The notes under the pieces were generated by a model. That model saw only the letters and a program-made list of their open reading frames with translations, searched no databases and was not told the origin of the DNA. Shown here in pieces: positions 1 through 11,346 of a stretch of 64,000 nucleotides of DNA. The DNA comes from Dactylis glomerata (taxonomy: Eukaryota > Streptophyta > Magnoliopsida > Poales > Poaceae), in contig QXEO01000549.1 of NCBI GenBank assembly GCA_007115705.1, forward strand, positions 1,663,512 to 1,727,511, read 5' to 3'. A program made the translations under genes and the position numbers. Every line of letters starts with the position of its first letter. Position 1 is the first letter of the stretch.

Positions 1-101
1 CTTATTTGGTGTTTTCATAGTTCACTCAAACATCCCTATTTTTAAGAGACGCTTGTTCTATATACTACTAATAATTTATTTTAATATGAGGATAACCTAT
101 T

Positions 102-173
102 AAAAAAGGACAACTCGGTGCATGAAGCTTCCGCTTTGCGCGGAGTCCGGGAAAGGGTTTGACCCACTTGAGG
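102..173 (-). repeat. Au-like SINE, 3' fragment
   Basis: Read on the minus strand, this stretch runs through CCCGGACTCCGCGCAAAG and GAAGCTTCATGCACCGAG and ends in a T-run (the A-run at 102-107). That is the layout of the 3' end of the plant Au SINE as I know it. The tRNA-related 5' half is missing, so it is a truncated old copy. Identification is from memory of the family, not from a search. Confidence 0.65.
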
Positions 174-841
174 ATAATCTACCATGGTAGAAATAACATT
201 TTTCACTGTAAATAGCTTTTTCATTCATGCATAATATAATTTATAGTGTTCCTTGTGCTTGGGCATCCGTTATGGCATGATAAATAATATTCATTATTCT
301 CTATTTCCTATCATTTGCCTTTACTATAGTACTAATTCCATAGAAAAAGGCAAAATTTGCATGGACAACACAAAAATGGTTGTAAGGTCAAACGGTCTAA
401 ATAATCTTTGATCGTATCATAATGGACAGCCAGAAATCCAAGTAGATACGTATACAGAGACTTCGTCAATAGTAGCTGTTGGACTGTTTCTTATCTAGAA
501 CAGTAGAAAATAGATACAGAGCACCTAAAAATAGTGAATGTGCTCTTCTTCTTCCAATCCTTATTCAACCACCTTGTGTCCAAGTCAACTTAAATTTTAT
601 TGAAGAAGAAAATAATTAGTAAACCTACATTCTTCATGGATGTGGAGTTATGGTAAACTCATAATATTATTCTGGAAGTACTGCTTAAGCTATTTCTAAA
701 TCTAGATGTTGCAGTATCAGAATTTCAATATTTGTTCATTCGGCCACCTTGCTTATACCAGTTTTTCCCTTTCGAATATGGTGACCAATAGAAGAGCTTA
801 TCCAGAAAACATACTACAGGGAGATGAACCAACTAAAGTAC
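174..841. other. Intergenic DNA, nothing recognised
   Basis: This is AT-rich sequence with many stops in all frames. I see no gene, terminal repeat or structured RNA. It separates the SINE fragment from the first MITE. Confidence 0.6.
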
Positions 842-843
842 TA

Positions 844-1001
844 CTCCCTCTGTTTCAAAATATAAGATATTTTAGGTTTGTGAAGCAAATGCATGTAGAC
901 ATGTTTTAGTGTGTATATTCGAGTGAATCTACACACTAAAAGATGTCTAAATACATTTGCTTCACAAAGCTAAAACATCTTATATTTTGAAACGGAGGGA
1001 G
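844..1001. mobile_element. Stowaway MITE, complete
   Basis: A 158-bp element with long terminal inverted repeats: CTCCCTCTGTTTCAAAATAT at the left and its near complement ending GAAACGGAGGGAG at the right. It is flanked by TA at 842-843 and 1002-1003. The whole element can fold into a hairpin, with the arms meeting around 920. Size, termini and TA duplication match the Tc1/mariner-derived Stowaway group common in Triticeae. It has no coding capacity. Confidence 0.9.
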
Positions 1002-1226
1002 TATAATGTAAATGCTGCAAAATATCAGTTAGTACCAATATATAAGCAAAAAAGATTTCCTAAGGGAAACTAAGTTTCCTTTTGGAATGAACCCACATAA
1101 AAATATATCGGAATCAACCAATTCAACAAATGTATTCCCTAGACCTATTTTGTCCTTTAATTTCGGTTGTATAACATAATTTAGCTCTTCAATACTAAAT
1201 AATCTTACCAGTAGTCTGACATCAAT

Positions 1227-1330
1227 ACCAAGACAAATAAAATATATAGTACTACGTCTGTTTCAAATTGCAAAATCTACCAAGACAAATAAAATATATA
1301 GTACTACGTCTGTTTCAAATTGCAAAATCT
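1227..1330. repeat. 52-bp perfect tandem duplication
   Basis: Two adjacent 52-bp copies (1227-1278 and 1279-1330), both starting ACCAAGACAAATAAAATA. The duplicated block includes the left end of the small MITE at 1304, so the MITE end is present twice. Confidence 0.85.
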
Positions 1331-1384
1331 TTTGATAGCCTATTTTATCCTACCAAAATATCTTGTAATTTGGAACAGAGGTAG
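1304..1384. mobile_element. Short Stowaway-like MITE
   Basis: An 81-bp element with inverted ends CTACGTCTGTTTCAAATT and its near complement AATTTGGAACAGAGGTAG, flanked by TA on both sides. The termini have diverged from the usual CTCCCTC form. A second copy of its left end lies at about 1252 because of the local 52-bp duplication. Confidence 0.7.
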
Positions 1385-1386
1385 TA

Positions 1387-2550
1387 CTAAAAAAATAAGT
1401 TCTTCGGATAAAGTGTATAAAAAAATGAGCTTTAAGCAATAAAGCATCATGGTACGTATACCTTGGTCTCAACCATACGCAAAATGGTCGTAGTGTTTGT
1501 CGCACAAACCTTTGTTACCTGTTGACGCGAAAACAGAAATCTTTAGTCCGAACACATTAATTGTTTAGCAGACTGAGCTTTTGTAAATCTGAAATGAAAA
1601 GAAGGGAGCACATAGGATTATTCTTGAAGCAGTACAAATTAATCTGTATCATCATCCTTCAGATTCCAAACTCTGTCAGAGGCTTTTTTGGAAATACAAT
1701 GCAAATTCCTTTACCTGTGATGTTGAACTGAAAACCTCAATGTCAAACACATCACTAATCTGACGGCTAGCTGCAAACCAAAAGAAGAATGAATGTAACA
1801 GTATTATATGTAAACAACTATTAAGAATATAGCTTGGCGTTAATGATTTTGAATAAGAATCAGGGCATTAGTGAAGTCCAAGGATACTGATTTTATTTCA
1901 GTCAGCTATGGGATCGACTATATGAACAAATTTCCAGATATTCTGGTCAAGAACAGAATGATTCAAATCAACACTACTATGAGTAGCGAAGTGACCTACC
2001 GTCGAGGCGCTTGAAGCATGCAAGACTATGCGCAAGCCGAACGTCCAAGGCGTGTAGCAGGCAATTCCGCAGTTCGCCGCCGTTGAGACGTTTGAGACGC
2101 GCAAGATCTTTGAGGCGCTAGGACAGCAGCCCCACGTGAGACCAGGAGGAGGGAGATGTAATCCTCAATCAGAGAGAGAGAGCATAGGTGCAGCGATGCT
2201 AATTCTATCTCCAATGCTGATCGCTCGCTGCCCATAGAAGCTCTTCGATCCATGCGACCCTGCGAGGAGATGACGACAGCAGCGGCCTGAGCTACGACAA
2301 GAGATCGAGGCATCATCTCGTGTGTGTCAATGGTTTCGACTGCACTTTCCGAGGCATGATGGATGCGTGTAGAACAAAGACTCGGCAAACACAAATAGAT
2401 TTGTTTTTAGGGTAACGCTAATAGATCTCTTCTTTCGGTCTTGCTTTTTAATCCTAACCACAAAATTTTAATCAAACGGTTATTCTTAGTGTTTGCTCTA
2501 GGATTAATGTGGGAGCTCGTATGGTGCCTCCAATTAGTAAATATAAGATT
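1387..2550. other. Intergenic DNA with little recognisable content
   Basis: Apart from the exon-like stretch at 1715-1770, I cannot assign this segment. A GC-richer patch at about 2030-2390 is open on the minus strand for about 120 codons, but has no recognisable domain and no repeat partner in the window. Homology to the element B LTR begins abruptly near 2551, so the boundary is a truncation point. Confidence 0.4.
1715..1770 (-). pseudogene. Possible internal exon of a host gene relic
   Basis: On the minus strand a stretch follows TTTTGGTTTGCAG (an acceptor-like site) and ends at CACAG followed by GTAAAGG (a donor-like site). One frame is open across these 56 bp and reads SRQISDVFDIEVFSSTSQ, which looks protein-like. 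No second convincing exon was found, and I do not recognise the protein. It may be a captured or decayed gene fragment, or chance. Confidence 0.25.
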
Positions 2551-3001
2551 GTTTTGAGTTGCATATTGATGATAGTATCTATTGGTTCAATTATGTTATA
2601 TTTATTGGGAGTGTGTCCACCAGTGAAAGTATGATCCCTAGGCCTTGTTTCCAAGCTTTGCACACTGTTTCCATTCAGTTTTGTTGCATGTTTGCTCGCA
2701 GCGATACTTATTTCAGATTACAGTTACGACTTATAATCATCACTACTACTTGTATTTCACTATCTCTTCGCCGAACTAGTGCACCTATACATCTGACAAG
2801 TGTATTGGGTGTGTTGGGGACACAAGAGACTTTCTGTATCGTAATTGCAGGGTTGCTTGAGAGGGATAGCTTTGACCTCCTCCTCCCTGAGTTCGATAAA
2901 CCTTGGGTGATCCACTTAAGGGAAACTTGCTGCTGTTCTACAAACCTCTGCACTTGGAGGCCCAACACTGTCTACAAGAACAGACGCGTGCATAGACATC
3001 A
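2551..3001 (+). repeat. Element B 5' LTR, 3' 451 bp only
   Basis: Matches 9291-9741 base for base in length and ends in ACATCA like the right LTR. The first roughly 984 bp of the LTR, including the promoter, are missing. The copy is therefore unlikely to be transcribed from its own 5' LTR. Confidence 0.9.
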
Positions 3002-3011
3002 AGCTCTTTTC

Positions 3012-3029
3012 TGGCGCCATTGCCGGGGA
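3012..3029 (+). promoter_or_regulatory. Primer binding site, tRNA-Asp type (element B)
   Basis: TGGCGCCATTGCCGGGGA lies ten bases past the LTR end. It matches the complement of the plant tRNA-Asp 3' end with one mismatch. The gap between LTR and primer site is seen again in element D. Confidence 0.8.
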
Positions 3030-3141
3030 GGTAAGGTAAAAGGTACTCGCATGCTCCTGTGTGAGTGCTCGAAGTTATTTCCTTTAGATTCTGCAATTAT
3101 ATCTTTTTGTTTCTTGTTTTTATTTTCACTAGTTTGGCTTA

Positions 3142-5399
3142 ATGGAAAATAAAGAGTTCTTTAGTCTTTTTCCAGAGTTTAGAATTGAAGTGTTTGAAAA
3201 ACCTTTGGAGCTTATTTCGCATAGCAATGTTATTAGTACAAATGCTTTGAACACCGTTTTAGAAAATCTAAGCTTAGGGATGCTGGTTTTGTTAAGCATG
3301 ATATTTTTAGTTCCCCAGCTTTAGTGGAGAAAGTTTGCTCTGATGATATTTTATCTCCCATATGTGATAGTTCTCATGATGTTTGTGATCCTAGTCCTTT
3401 TAAAATACCTATGAAAATTGTTGAACGTGCTATGAATAACTGCTATCTAGGGGATGGAACTGTCCATCCCGGTGATCATTTGCTCTTTATACATGAATTA
3501 TGCGAGTTGTTCAAGTGTGTAGGTATTTCTACAGGTGAAGTTAAGAGGAAGATATTTTCTTTTTCACTAAAGGGCAGAGCTGCGGAATGGTATAAGACGC
3601 TGAAGGAAGACCGATCTATTGGCTAGGAGGAAATTGTACCTCTCTTTTATTCTAAATTCTATCCTTCTAGTGAGGTTTATAAAGATAGGAATTATATTTA
3701 TAATTTTCATCCGCATGAGGGAGAAAGCATTGCCCAAGCGTGGGGAAGATTGAAGTTACTAATGCACAAATGTCCTATTCATGATCTTCCTCGTAATATT
3801 GTTATTAATAATTTTTATGCAAGGCTTTCAGGATATTACAAGGACTATCTAGATGCATGCTTTGATGGGTCTTTCACAAGCAAGGATGTTGACACCAAGT
3901 GGGATCTTCTTGAAACAATTCAAAACAATATTGAAGGTTGGGACAGCGACAAAGGTGAAGAATCAGGTATGAATTACAAGTTTGATTGCATTAAGTCTTT
4001 TGCTGAAACTGCTGATTTTCAAGAGCTTAGTGCTAAGTATGGTCTTGATCCTTAAATTATGAATGATTGCTTTAAAACCTTTGCTTCCCATATTAATGTT
4101 CCTAAAGGAAATGGGGACGTGTATCATGAACCTTTTAAGGACACTTGCATAGAAAGTGATATTGTTGTTGATGATTGCAATAAACATGCTCGAACCTCTG
4201 AAAGTCCTATTTCCTATAAGCATGTTAATTTTTGTGGAGTACATAGACCTTGTGAACAGAGTCACAACAAGGAAGATTATTGTGTCCACCACGCAAATGA
4301 AGAAACCTGAATGTGGCACAAGGCTATAGGCGAGCTCGGTAAAAAGGTTTGTAAGCTTTATCCTTTTCTTTGTAAACATTGCGATGACATAGGTCATTTT
4401 AATTTCCAATGCTCAAGCCCTAATAGTTAGTCTTCTAGTACCGCAAGTTTGTATTGTGATGACAAGATTACTCTCAATCAGCATGATGAGCTTACTTTGT
4501 TTTTGGGGTGTGAAGAGATATCTATAAAGATTTCTTTGGTTGATATGAATGATGCTGATATTAATAGCACCCTTCGTGGTTGTCGTGTCTATTGTGTTAA
4601 AGATTGCCTCACAAATACTTACTTACAAAATCTTATAAAACATAATGTTTTGCCAAGCTATGACAGGACTGATAGATGTTTCTATCTTATTAATAGAGAG
4701 GAGGAATCCTCCAAAGTTTCTTCTGTTGTTTCTGTCAGTAAACCAGATTATGTGGAGAAGATGCCTTTCCCTCCTAAAGGATATGTGGAGAAGATGCATT
4801 TCCCTCCTAAAGGAGAGAGTAAGGAGAGTAAGAAGAGTAAGAAGAAGAAGAAGAAGAGGAGTTAAAGGCGAGAGGAAACGGTATCTTCCCCTAAGCATTT
4901 TGATCCAATTATAGATTATGATAATTCTGATTGGGATGATGTTCCTATGCCTGCTACCTATGTTAGTGATCATGATTGGGAAAAGCACTCTACTTTTGAT
5001 ATTGAAAATCTTTTTGGTACCAATTCTAAGGTTAATAATTGTTGTACCATTAGTACTATCCATGTTCCTTCTTATGATGATATGTTTGATGAGTATGCTT
5101 TGCAAAATAGCTGTTCTCTAGCTTGTGATGATACTAAGCCTCTAGTTTATGATGGTTATGATGATGGGTATAATATTTTCAGTTCACCTACTTTTGAGGA
5201 GAAAAATAGTTATGATTACAATATGCCTCCTATTTTTGATTCTTATGGTGATGAGAATAATTATTCTGTTGAATTTGCTCCTACTACGATTGTTCATGTG
5301 GGGAGTATTAATTCTTTTATGCATGTGGCTCATGATAGGGATGCTTTATGTGATAGTTATATTGTTAATTCTATTCAAGATGCTACTGAAAGTTACTAG
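3142..5399 (+). pseudogene. gag: Element B Gag, degraded
   Basis: Begins at the ATG at 3142 (MENKEFFSLF). It changes frame around 3260-3280 and continues through a retrotransposon Gag capsid domain (PFKIPMKIVERAM, DGTVHPGDHLLFIHELC, FSLKGRAAEWY) closely matching Gag of element D. Stops interrupt it at 3624 (TAG where TGG is expected), 4053 (TAA for CAA), 4308 (TGA for CGA) and 4428. These look like C-to-T deamination events, as in methylated repeats. A cysteine/histidine cluster near 4350-4415 (CKHCDDIGHFNFQC) is a knuckle-like remnant. Later pieces are a lysine-rich run (about 4810-4862) and an acidic tail (4947-5399). Not functional as it stands. Confidence 0.8.
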
Positions 5400-8306
5400 G
5401 AGAGAGGGAAACATGGTTTGATGAACCTCAACAATATTGAGTTTCCCCTCTTTTTGTTGGAATTCTTGAAGTTGAACTTGTTTTGCCTTCCTATGCTTTT
5501 TTGTTTGCGCTTTCATGACTTGTCTCTTTACAAGACTATTTTTCATAGGAAGTGGTTTAGATTTAAATGTGTTTCATATTTTCTTTTTGATGCTCTCTGT
5601 TGCTTTAAGTTCCTATATAGCGCCTTTGCCTTAAGCTCTTTTATGGCGCCTACATGAGCATCTTTGCAAATTACTGCGCCTAGCTCAAAGGCGTTAAAGA
5701 AAAGCACTTTTGGGAGATAACCCAATGTTTTTACTTTCAGTTCTTTGTCTTTTATTTGAGTTTTGGAAGTTATTACTACTGTAATGACCTCTCCTTATTA
5801 TTTTTATTTCGTTTTTGTGCCAACAGAAGCCTCTAATTTGAGTGAGGTAGGATTTGGGGATGTTGTTGTCCTGAAACAGATTTCAGTGCTGCACCGTAAA
5901 AATTCATGAAAATTCTCAGAATATCTTTTAGACCTGCGATTTCTTGAGCTTATGACCTAGGTTATATCCAAACTTTCATTAGTTTAACACTTTTTGATTT
6001 GAGCAACATAAAACCCTCTAAAAATTCGACCTTTGTCAGCTGTTCTGTTTTGATAGATTTCTGCCAATATTTGTGTTTGCCGCTCGATCGCTTTCTTTTT
6101 GAGTTCTTTTGATCACGGAACTTTTGGGGAAGTTGCTACAGTAGTATATGCTTTATATGTGGTGGTTTTGAGTTGAAATATGAAGCAAAAGGGGTTGATT
6201 CAATGTTATGCTTACACTAATGTTGCTAATAGAGTTGTGTTAAGTTTTGTATGAAGGAAGTTTTCAAGTGTAGGGATTGGAGAATGATGAGATGAGATGA
6301 AGAATGGACAAAAGCTCAAGCTTGGGGATGCCCATTCAACCCTCAAGAAATATCCAAGAAGTACAAGCATCAAAGCTTGGGGATACCCCCGAGGCACCCC
6401 TTCTTCATCGGCAAAAATCAGGTCACCTTTCAAAACACTATATTTTTATTGCTTCATGCACTATGCGTTTTTCTTGGAGCATCAGTTGTTTTTGTTTTCA
6501 GTTTTATTTTTCTTTGTTTGCTTCAATAAAAGTTTGGATCACATCATGTGTTTGGAGAGAGACATGCTCCGTTTTTCATTGCCAAGAACACTCTATTTTT
6601 CACTCTTATCTTTCCACGAGTGTTCTCTTTTTCTGCTACTACGTTTAGCTTTTGTTTTTTTGCCTTGATTTTTGTTCAGATCTTGTTTTATCTTTGCATC
6701 AAGGTGTATTTGGACCTCTGGTCCATGTTGGTATTCATCAAAAGAGTTTCCTCAAAAAGGTTTGAATGGTGTTGGAAAAGAGAAAAAGTTTCATGCAAAA
6801 AAGTGGTACAAAAAGGAGCTTGTTTAGTATGCGGCTTAGACTTTTCCATGCCATGCTTGATTGCGTTTTGATAGTATGCTTAGTGATTTTTGCTGTAGCA
6901 TGACTTGTCTCAATTGACTGAGATTGCTTAATGAGCCTTTGAAAAAAATCATGCGTTGTTTTTATTATATGGAAGCATTTATTTGGTTTTCTCCTTTCAT
7001 GCTTTATTTGGGTTGACTTGGCACATGCTTACACATGTTGACTACAAAATAAGTTGCCTATAGCCTCTATGATCATTTGGTTTTTGACTTGTGATACCAC
7101 TTTATGCTTCTTTCAATGATGTTTTGTCGCTATGCATGATTATGGCCGTTATTGCTCTCTTAGTTGGTCGCTCCCAGTCTTTTGCTAGCCCTCATTTTGT
7201 ACTGAGTATGAGCTCTACTCATGCATCCAACTCCCAAAAACCAAGTTTGCCATTGTGTCCACTATAAATTCCTATGCATGGTATTTCAAAGCCATTCCAA
7301 GTAAATTTTTATGTGCTACCTTTCAAAACTTTCAAATACTTCTCATTTTGTGCCACTGTTTTTAGCTCATGGGGACGTAGTGGTCAGAATTGCTATCTTC
7401 CATATTAAATTGAGTACCCTTCGACTAGGCAGCTTCATCTGCTCATCATTAATTTTGCAAGGGAGCTGGTCAGACCATTGTAATCTATTTTTTAAAAAGA
7501 AAGAAAAAGAGCACTCCTCCATGGTATGTGAAAGTTGGTGGGCACCCGATGGAATCAGTTAGCCATGGTTTGAGAAAGGAAAAAAGGTGGGGAGGAGTGC
7601 CAAAGCTTTATAAAAGAGCACCAATGTGCCAAATTTTCAAAGAACTCGGAACCGCTCTCACTTGTTTATTATGGAAGATAGCAAGTCCCCATTGCCAGTC
7701 GTTGACATCAAACAACCACCACTCAAAATAAATTTTTATCTCTGTTTTACAAATGAAAAGCTCTAGCACATGTTAAATCACTGCTTCCCTCTGCGAAGGG
7801 CCTTTCTTTTACTTTTATGTTGAGTCTCCATCTTCTATCTTTATGCACTGTCTAAGAGAGCATAGTTGTCATTCTGAGTATAATGTGCATAGTCCCAAAG
7901 TTTATTATTGATTGATTCATGATTATGGTTTTGCTTGTTCTTAAATTACTTGTATCTAGTCACCCTCTTAAACTTGAAGGTGTCCTATGCATTTATGTTT
8001 TGCTACTCCATGAGGGACAAGCTGAAAACCATTTGCTATGTTTTCCATATGGTTGAAACACACACGTGACTTTCATTGTTTCATTTTCATGATCTTTCCT
8101 TTGTGTTTCTTTTCATGCTATAACATGGTTGCTAAGTTCCTATTATCAAGATTATGTCTTTCATGCCCATGTTTTAAGTTCTTTGATCTCAGCACTCAAT
8201 GCTCTACCTCATTGATCAAATTGTGATGGTGCATGTCACCTCAAAAATTATTGTTTTGTTATCACTTACCTACTCGAGGACGAGCAGGAGTTAAGCTTGG
8301 GGATGC
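5400..8306 (+). other. Element B long noncoding 3' region
   Basis: No domain is recognisable in any frame. The distal part (about 7190-8300) is clearly related to the region between the accessory ORF and the 3' LTR of element D (about 24,500-25,700, reverse strand). Short shared anchors are CTCTGCGAAGGGCC and AAACCATGGCTAAC-like runs. AAGCTTGGGG, the core of the polypurine tract, occurs three times: 6318-6327, 6373-6382 and 8293-8302, the last abutting the 3' LTR. Confidence 0.7.
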
Positions 8307-9741
8307 TGATATGTCTCAAATGTATCTATAATTTTTGATGCTCCATGCTTGTTTTTACACCATTTGCCTTGTGTTTCGTTACACTTCGTGGCATTTTTGT
8401 GCAATTTCCGGAACTAACCTATTGACAAGATGCCATAGTGCCAGTTCCCTATTTTCTGCTGTTTTTGTGTTTCAGAAAAGCTACACATGAAATATTCGCA
8501 GAATTGGACAAAACAAGTTCCAGAACTCCTATTTTTCCCGGAAGAGGACCGAAGACTGAACGAGAGCCGGAGGGGGGCCAGAGGCTACCCACACCATGAG
8601 GGGGCGCGGCCCAGGCCCTGGCCACGCCCACCTATGGTGAGGCCCCCCTGGTCGCCTCCTGACGACACCCCTTCGCCTATAAGGAGCCTCGGGATGGAAA
8701 ACCCTAAATCAATCGGCGAAATTTCCAGAATAGTTCCGCAGCTCCGCCGCCACCGCCGATGAATTTCAGGGGATAGAAGTCTCTGTTCCGGCACCCTGCC
8801 GGGATGGGGATGTGCCCCCGGAGCCATCTCCATCGGTCTCCATCGCGGTCTCCGCCATCTCCATCGACATCACTGCCATCTCCATCAACCTTGCTGTCTC
8901 CTATGATGAGGAGGGACTAGTTCTCCCCTGGGGCTAAGGGCTCTACCGGTAGCTATGTGGTTCACCTCTCTCTCCCATGATGTGATCTTTATGTGATTGT
9001 GAGCTTTGTATCTAGTTGAATTGGTAGATGCTATTATTCAGATATTGTGCTACTCCCATGCTTTGTTATTGTAATCTCCAGAGATACCTTGTATCATGGT
9101 GTGAAGGTGACTAGTGTGCGCATCATGTGTGTCTTTTTGGTTAATGTCTCTATGAATTGTTGGTGTTTGTTGGAACCATCTAGTGCGTTCACGGTGATAG
9201 TGTGGGACAATCTAGTTTGGGTACATATGGACATTGAGGAGTGCTTCGTAGCCCTACGCATGATTAGTATTCGTTTTTCATTGGAGAATTGTTTTGAGTT
9301 GCATATTGATGGTAGTATCTATTGGTTCAATTATGTTATATTTGTTGGGAGTGTGTCCACTAGTGAAAGTATGATCCCTAGGCCTTGTTTCCAATCTTTG
9401 CACACTGTTTCCATTCAGTTTTGTTGCATGTTTGCTCACAGCGATACTTATTTCAGATTACAGTTACTACTTATAATCATCACTACTACTTGTATTTCAC
9501 TACCTCTTCGCCGAACTAGTGCACCTATACATCTGACAAGTGTATTGGGTGTGTCGGGGACACAAGAGACTTTTTGTATCGTAATTGCAGGGTTGCTTGA
9601 GAGGGATAGCTTTGACCTCCTCCTCCCTGAGTTCGATAAACCTTGGGTGATCCACTTAAGGGAAACTTGCTGTTGTTCTACAAACCTCTGCACTTGGACG
9701 CCCCACACTGTCTACAAGAACAGACGCCTGCGTAGACATCA
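8307..9741 (+). repeat. Element B 3' LTR, complete
   Basis: 1435 bp, starting TGATATGTCTC directly after a polypurine tract (AAGCTTGGGGATGC) and ending GTAGACATCA. It contains a GC-rich imperfect inverted repeat at about 8583-8643 and a TATA box at 8678. Both arrangements recur in element D. Confidence 0.9.
8678..8682 (+). promoter_or_regulatory. TATA box of element B LTR
   Basis: TTCGCCTATAAGGAGCC lies about 35 bp after the GC-rich hairpin and just before an ACCCTAAATC leader. It is the likely core promoter of the LTR, with a start site expected near 8705-8715. Confidence 0.6.
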
Positions 9742-10004
9742 GGGGTCTGGACCCTTAGACTAGGGAGATCCGATCCTTCATCTTCCTCCTCTAGACCGAA
9801 TAGCTCGAGGAGCGTTGTAACCACTGTGAAGATAATAAGAAACAAGGCAGGAAGTAGGGGTGTTACCTCCGGCATGGAGGGCCCTGAACCTGGATAAACC
9901 GTGGTGTCCTAGTTACACAATCTCGAGCCGAACCCATCGTCGCACACCATCGAGCCCCTTCGTTAAGCCTTCCCCATGGCTACTGTCACTAAAATCTCAC
10001 GACA
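9742..10004 (+). repeat. Element C1 5' LTR, 3' part
   Basis: From GGGGTCTGGACCC to CTCACGACA, matching the last 263 bp or so of the 3' LTR. The promoter half is absent because the element B boundary falls here. Confidence 0.9.
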
Positions 10005-11340
10005 GTTGGCGCCCACCGTGGAGCAACGCGCGGTGACGACTAGAGTCAAGTTCCGGCCGGGATCCCCATCGACTCTCGGCGAGAAGGTCGCCTCCGACCT
10101 TGTTTGGAGGTTCGACACCTTCGACTGCATCAGCGACAATCTAGCCTGCTTTAAGGACGGCATTGGCGACAGCGGCTCCTTCCTCGACGTCGGCAGCCAC
10201 CGCTTCTACGTCACCAAGCCCTTCCCGGAGGAGGTGACCGATGTCCTCGACCCTCTCGGCAACGGAGGCTTGAGCTGCAGTGAAAGCAGCGATCTTGGCG
10301 CCATGGTTGAGGTGATGGCCCCGGGAGACGAGGCGGGCGGCGACTCATCGTGCCCCGCGCGCCCACTGCTCGAACGCCCTCTTCTGCAGGAGCAGAATGC
10401 TCCACTCCCAGAGTAGGACGCCTCGAACATCACTGTCGTGGACCTCTGCGCACCACTCAACCACGTCGTCGACCCCGCCAGGGTTGCATAGGCCCTGGAG
10501 CGGGCGCGCCTCATTCTTCTCAGCAAGGTGGCCGAAGATGAAGTCGCCCGGCGCTGCATGAGCACCACGCTCCGTGAGTTCTTCGACGCACGTGGAGATG
10601 CGCCGGACGAGCTCATTCATGGCCAGCGGCGTGGCCATGGACTCACTGCTGCGGGCCCTAGCCAGGTCCAGCGGTTGCCATCAGCAAGCCCAGGCTACGG
10701 GGGGCGCAGACAGGGCGGTCGTGCCCCAAGCTGCAACGCGCGAGGCCGCCGCACCCAGTAGGCTGGCGGGGCTGGCAGGCCACACCAAGTCCCTGTGCCA
10801 GCACCAGAGCAGGGGTCTTAGGCTCGCCAGCCGGTCCTGCACATCCACTTGTGGCTTGACCACATGAAGCCGCTATCCATGGGATCTGCTAGCTCAAAGC
10901 AAGCGGCATCTGACCAAGGAGGCCCGGGGGCTTCTAGCAATGGTCAGGGGCACAAGGAGGGCAAGTATACCCTCGATGATGCGCTTGACCTGCCATGCAA
11001 ATTCCACAACACCCCTGGCAGGGAAGTGACCCACTCCACGCGTCAGTGCCATTTTATGAGAGAGCTGGAGCAGCGCGCTCAGCAGCTCCCTGGAGCTCTG
11101 CAGGAGCAGCCGGCTGAAGGTCAGGAGGGCCATCGGCACAAGCCAGCTGCCGACAAGCCGGACCAAGGTGACGATGACTTTCCGGCGGATGTCGAGCAGT
11201 ATAACATCTTTACCACCTCGGGCAAAGACAAAAGGAATGACCTTTGCCACGAGGCAGAGTTGAACACCGTCATGCCTGCAGAGCCCTAGTTCATGCACTG
11301 GTCCGAGGCGACCGTCACCTAGGGGCACGAAGACCATCCA
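9976..11340 (+). pseudogene. gag: Element C1 Gag-like region lacking a capsid domain
   Basis: An open stretch runs from the ATG at 9976 to a stop at 10414. Further in-frame sequence continues with stops at about 10491 and 10759, then a 10849-11289 segment. That last part holds a CX2HX8HX4C zinc-binding pattern (CKFHNTPGREVTHSTRQC, near 10996-11050) typical of Tat Gag C-termini. The usual Gag capsid block with its conserved tryptophans is not visible between the N-terminal part and this motif. Element E has the same architecture, so the loss seems to predate both insertions. TAG at 11287 stands where E has CAG. Confidence 0.65.
10005..10023 (+). promoter_or_regulatory. Primer binding site, element C1
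   Basis: GTTGGCGCCCACCGTGG follows the LTR end directly. The same site with one change follows the 5' LTR of element E at 38662. I could not assign the tRNA with certainty. Confidence 0.6.
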
Positions 11341-11346
11341 CGACTG

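Larger units (their letters stand above)
2551..9741 (+). mobile_element. Element B: gag-only Athila-like LTR retrotransposon
   Basis: A plus-strand LTR element with a 5'-truncated left LTR (2551-3001), a tRNA-Asp-type primer site, a degraded gag, about 2.9 kb of noncoding DNA and a complete right LTR (8307-9741). No protease, reverse transcriptase or integrase is present. The two LTRs align without gaps over 451 bp with about 15 differences by hand count, suggesting insertion roughly a million years ago at usual grass LTR rates. Gag and the distal noncoding region resemble element D, which could be a type of autonomous partner. B abuts the core promoter of the element C1 LTR on its right; the matching left part of that LTR is absent. 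Confidence 0.85.

Noticed and set aside
2026..2394. 122-codon open frame on the minus strand
   Set aside because: No domain, odd composition and no support for a start; likely chance openness in a GC-richer patch.
4623..5105. 160-codon minus-strand frame opposite element B gag
   Set aside because: Antisense shadow of the lysine- and aspartate-rich gag tail.
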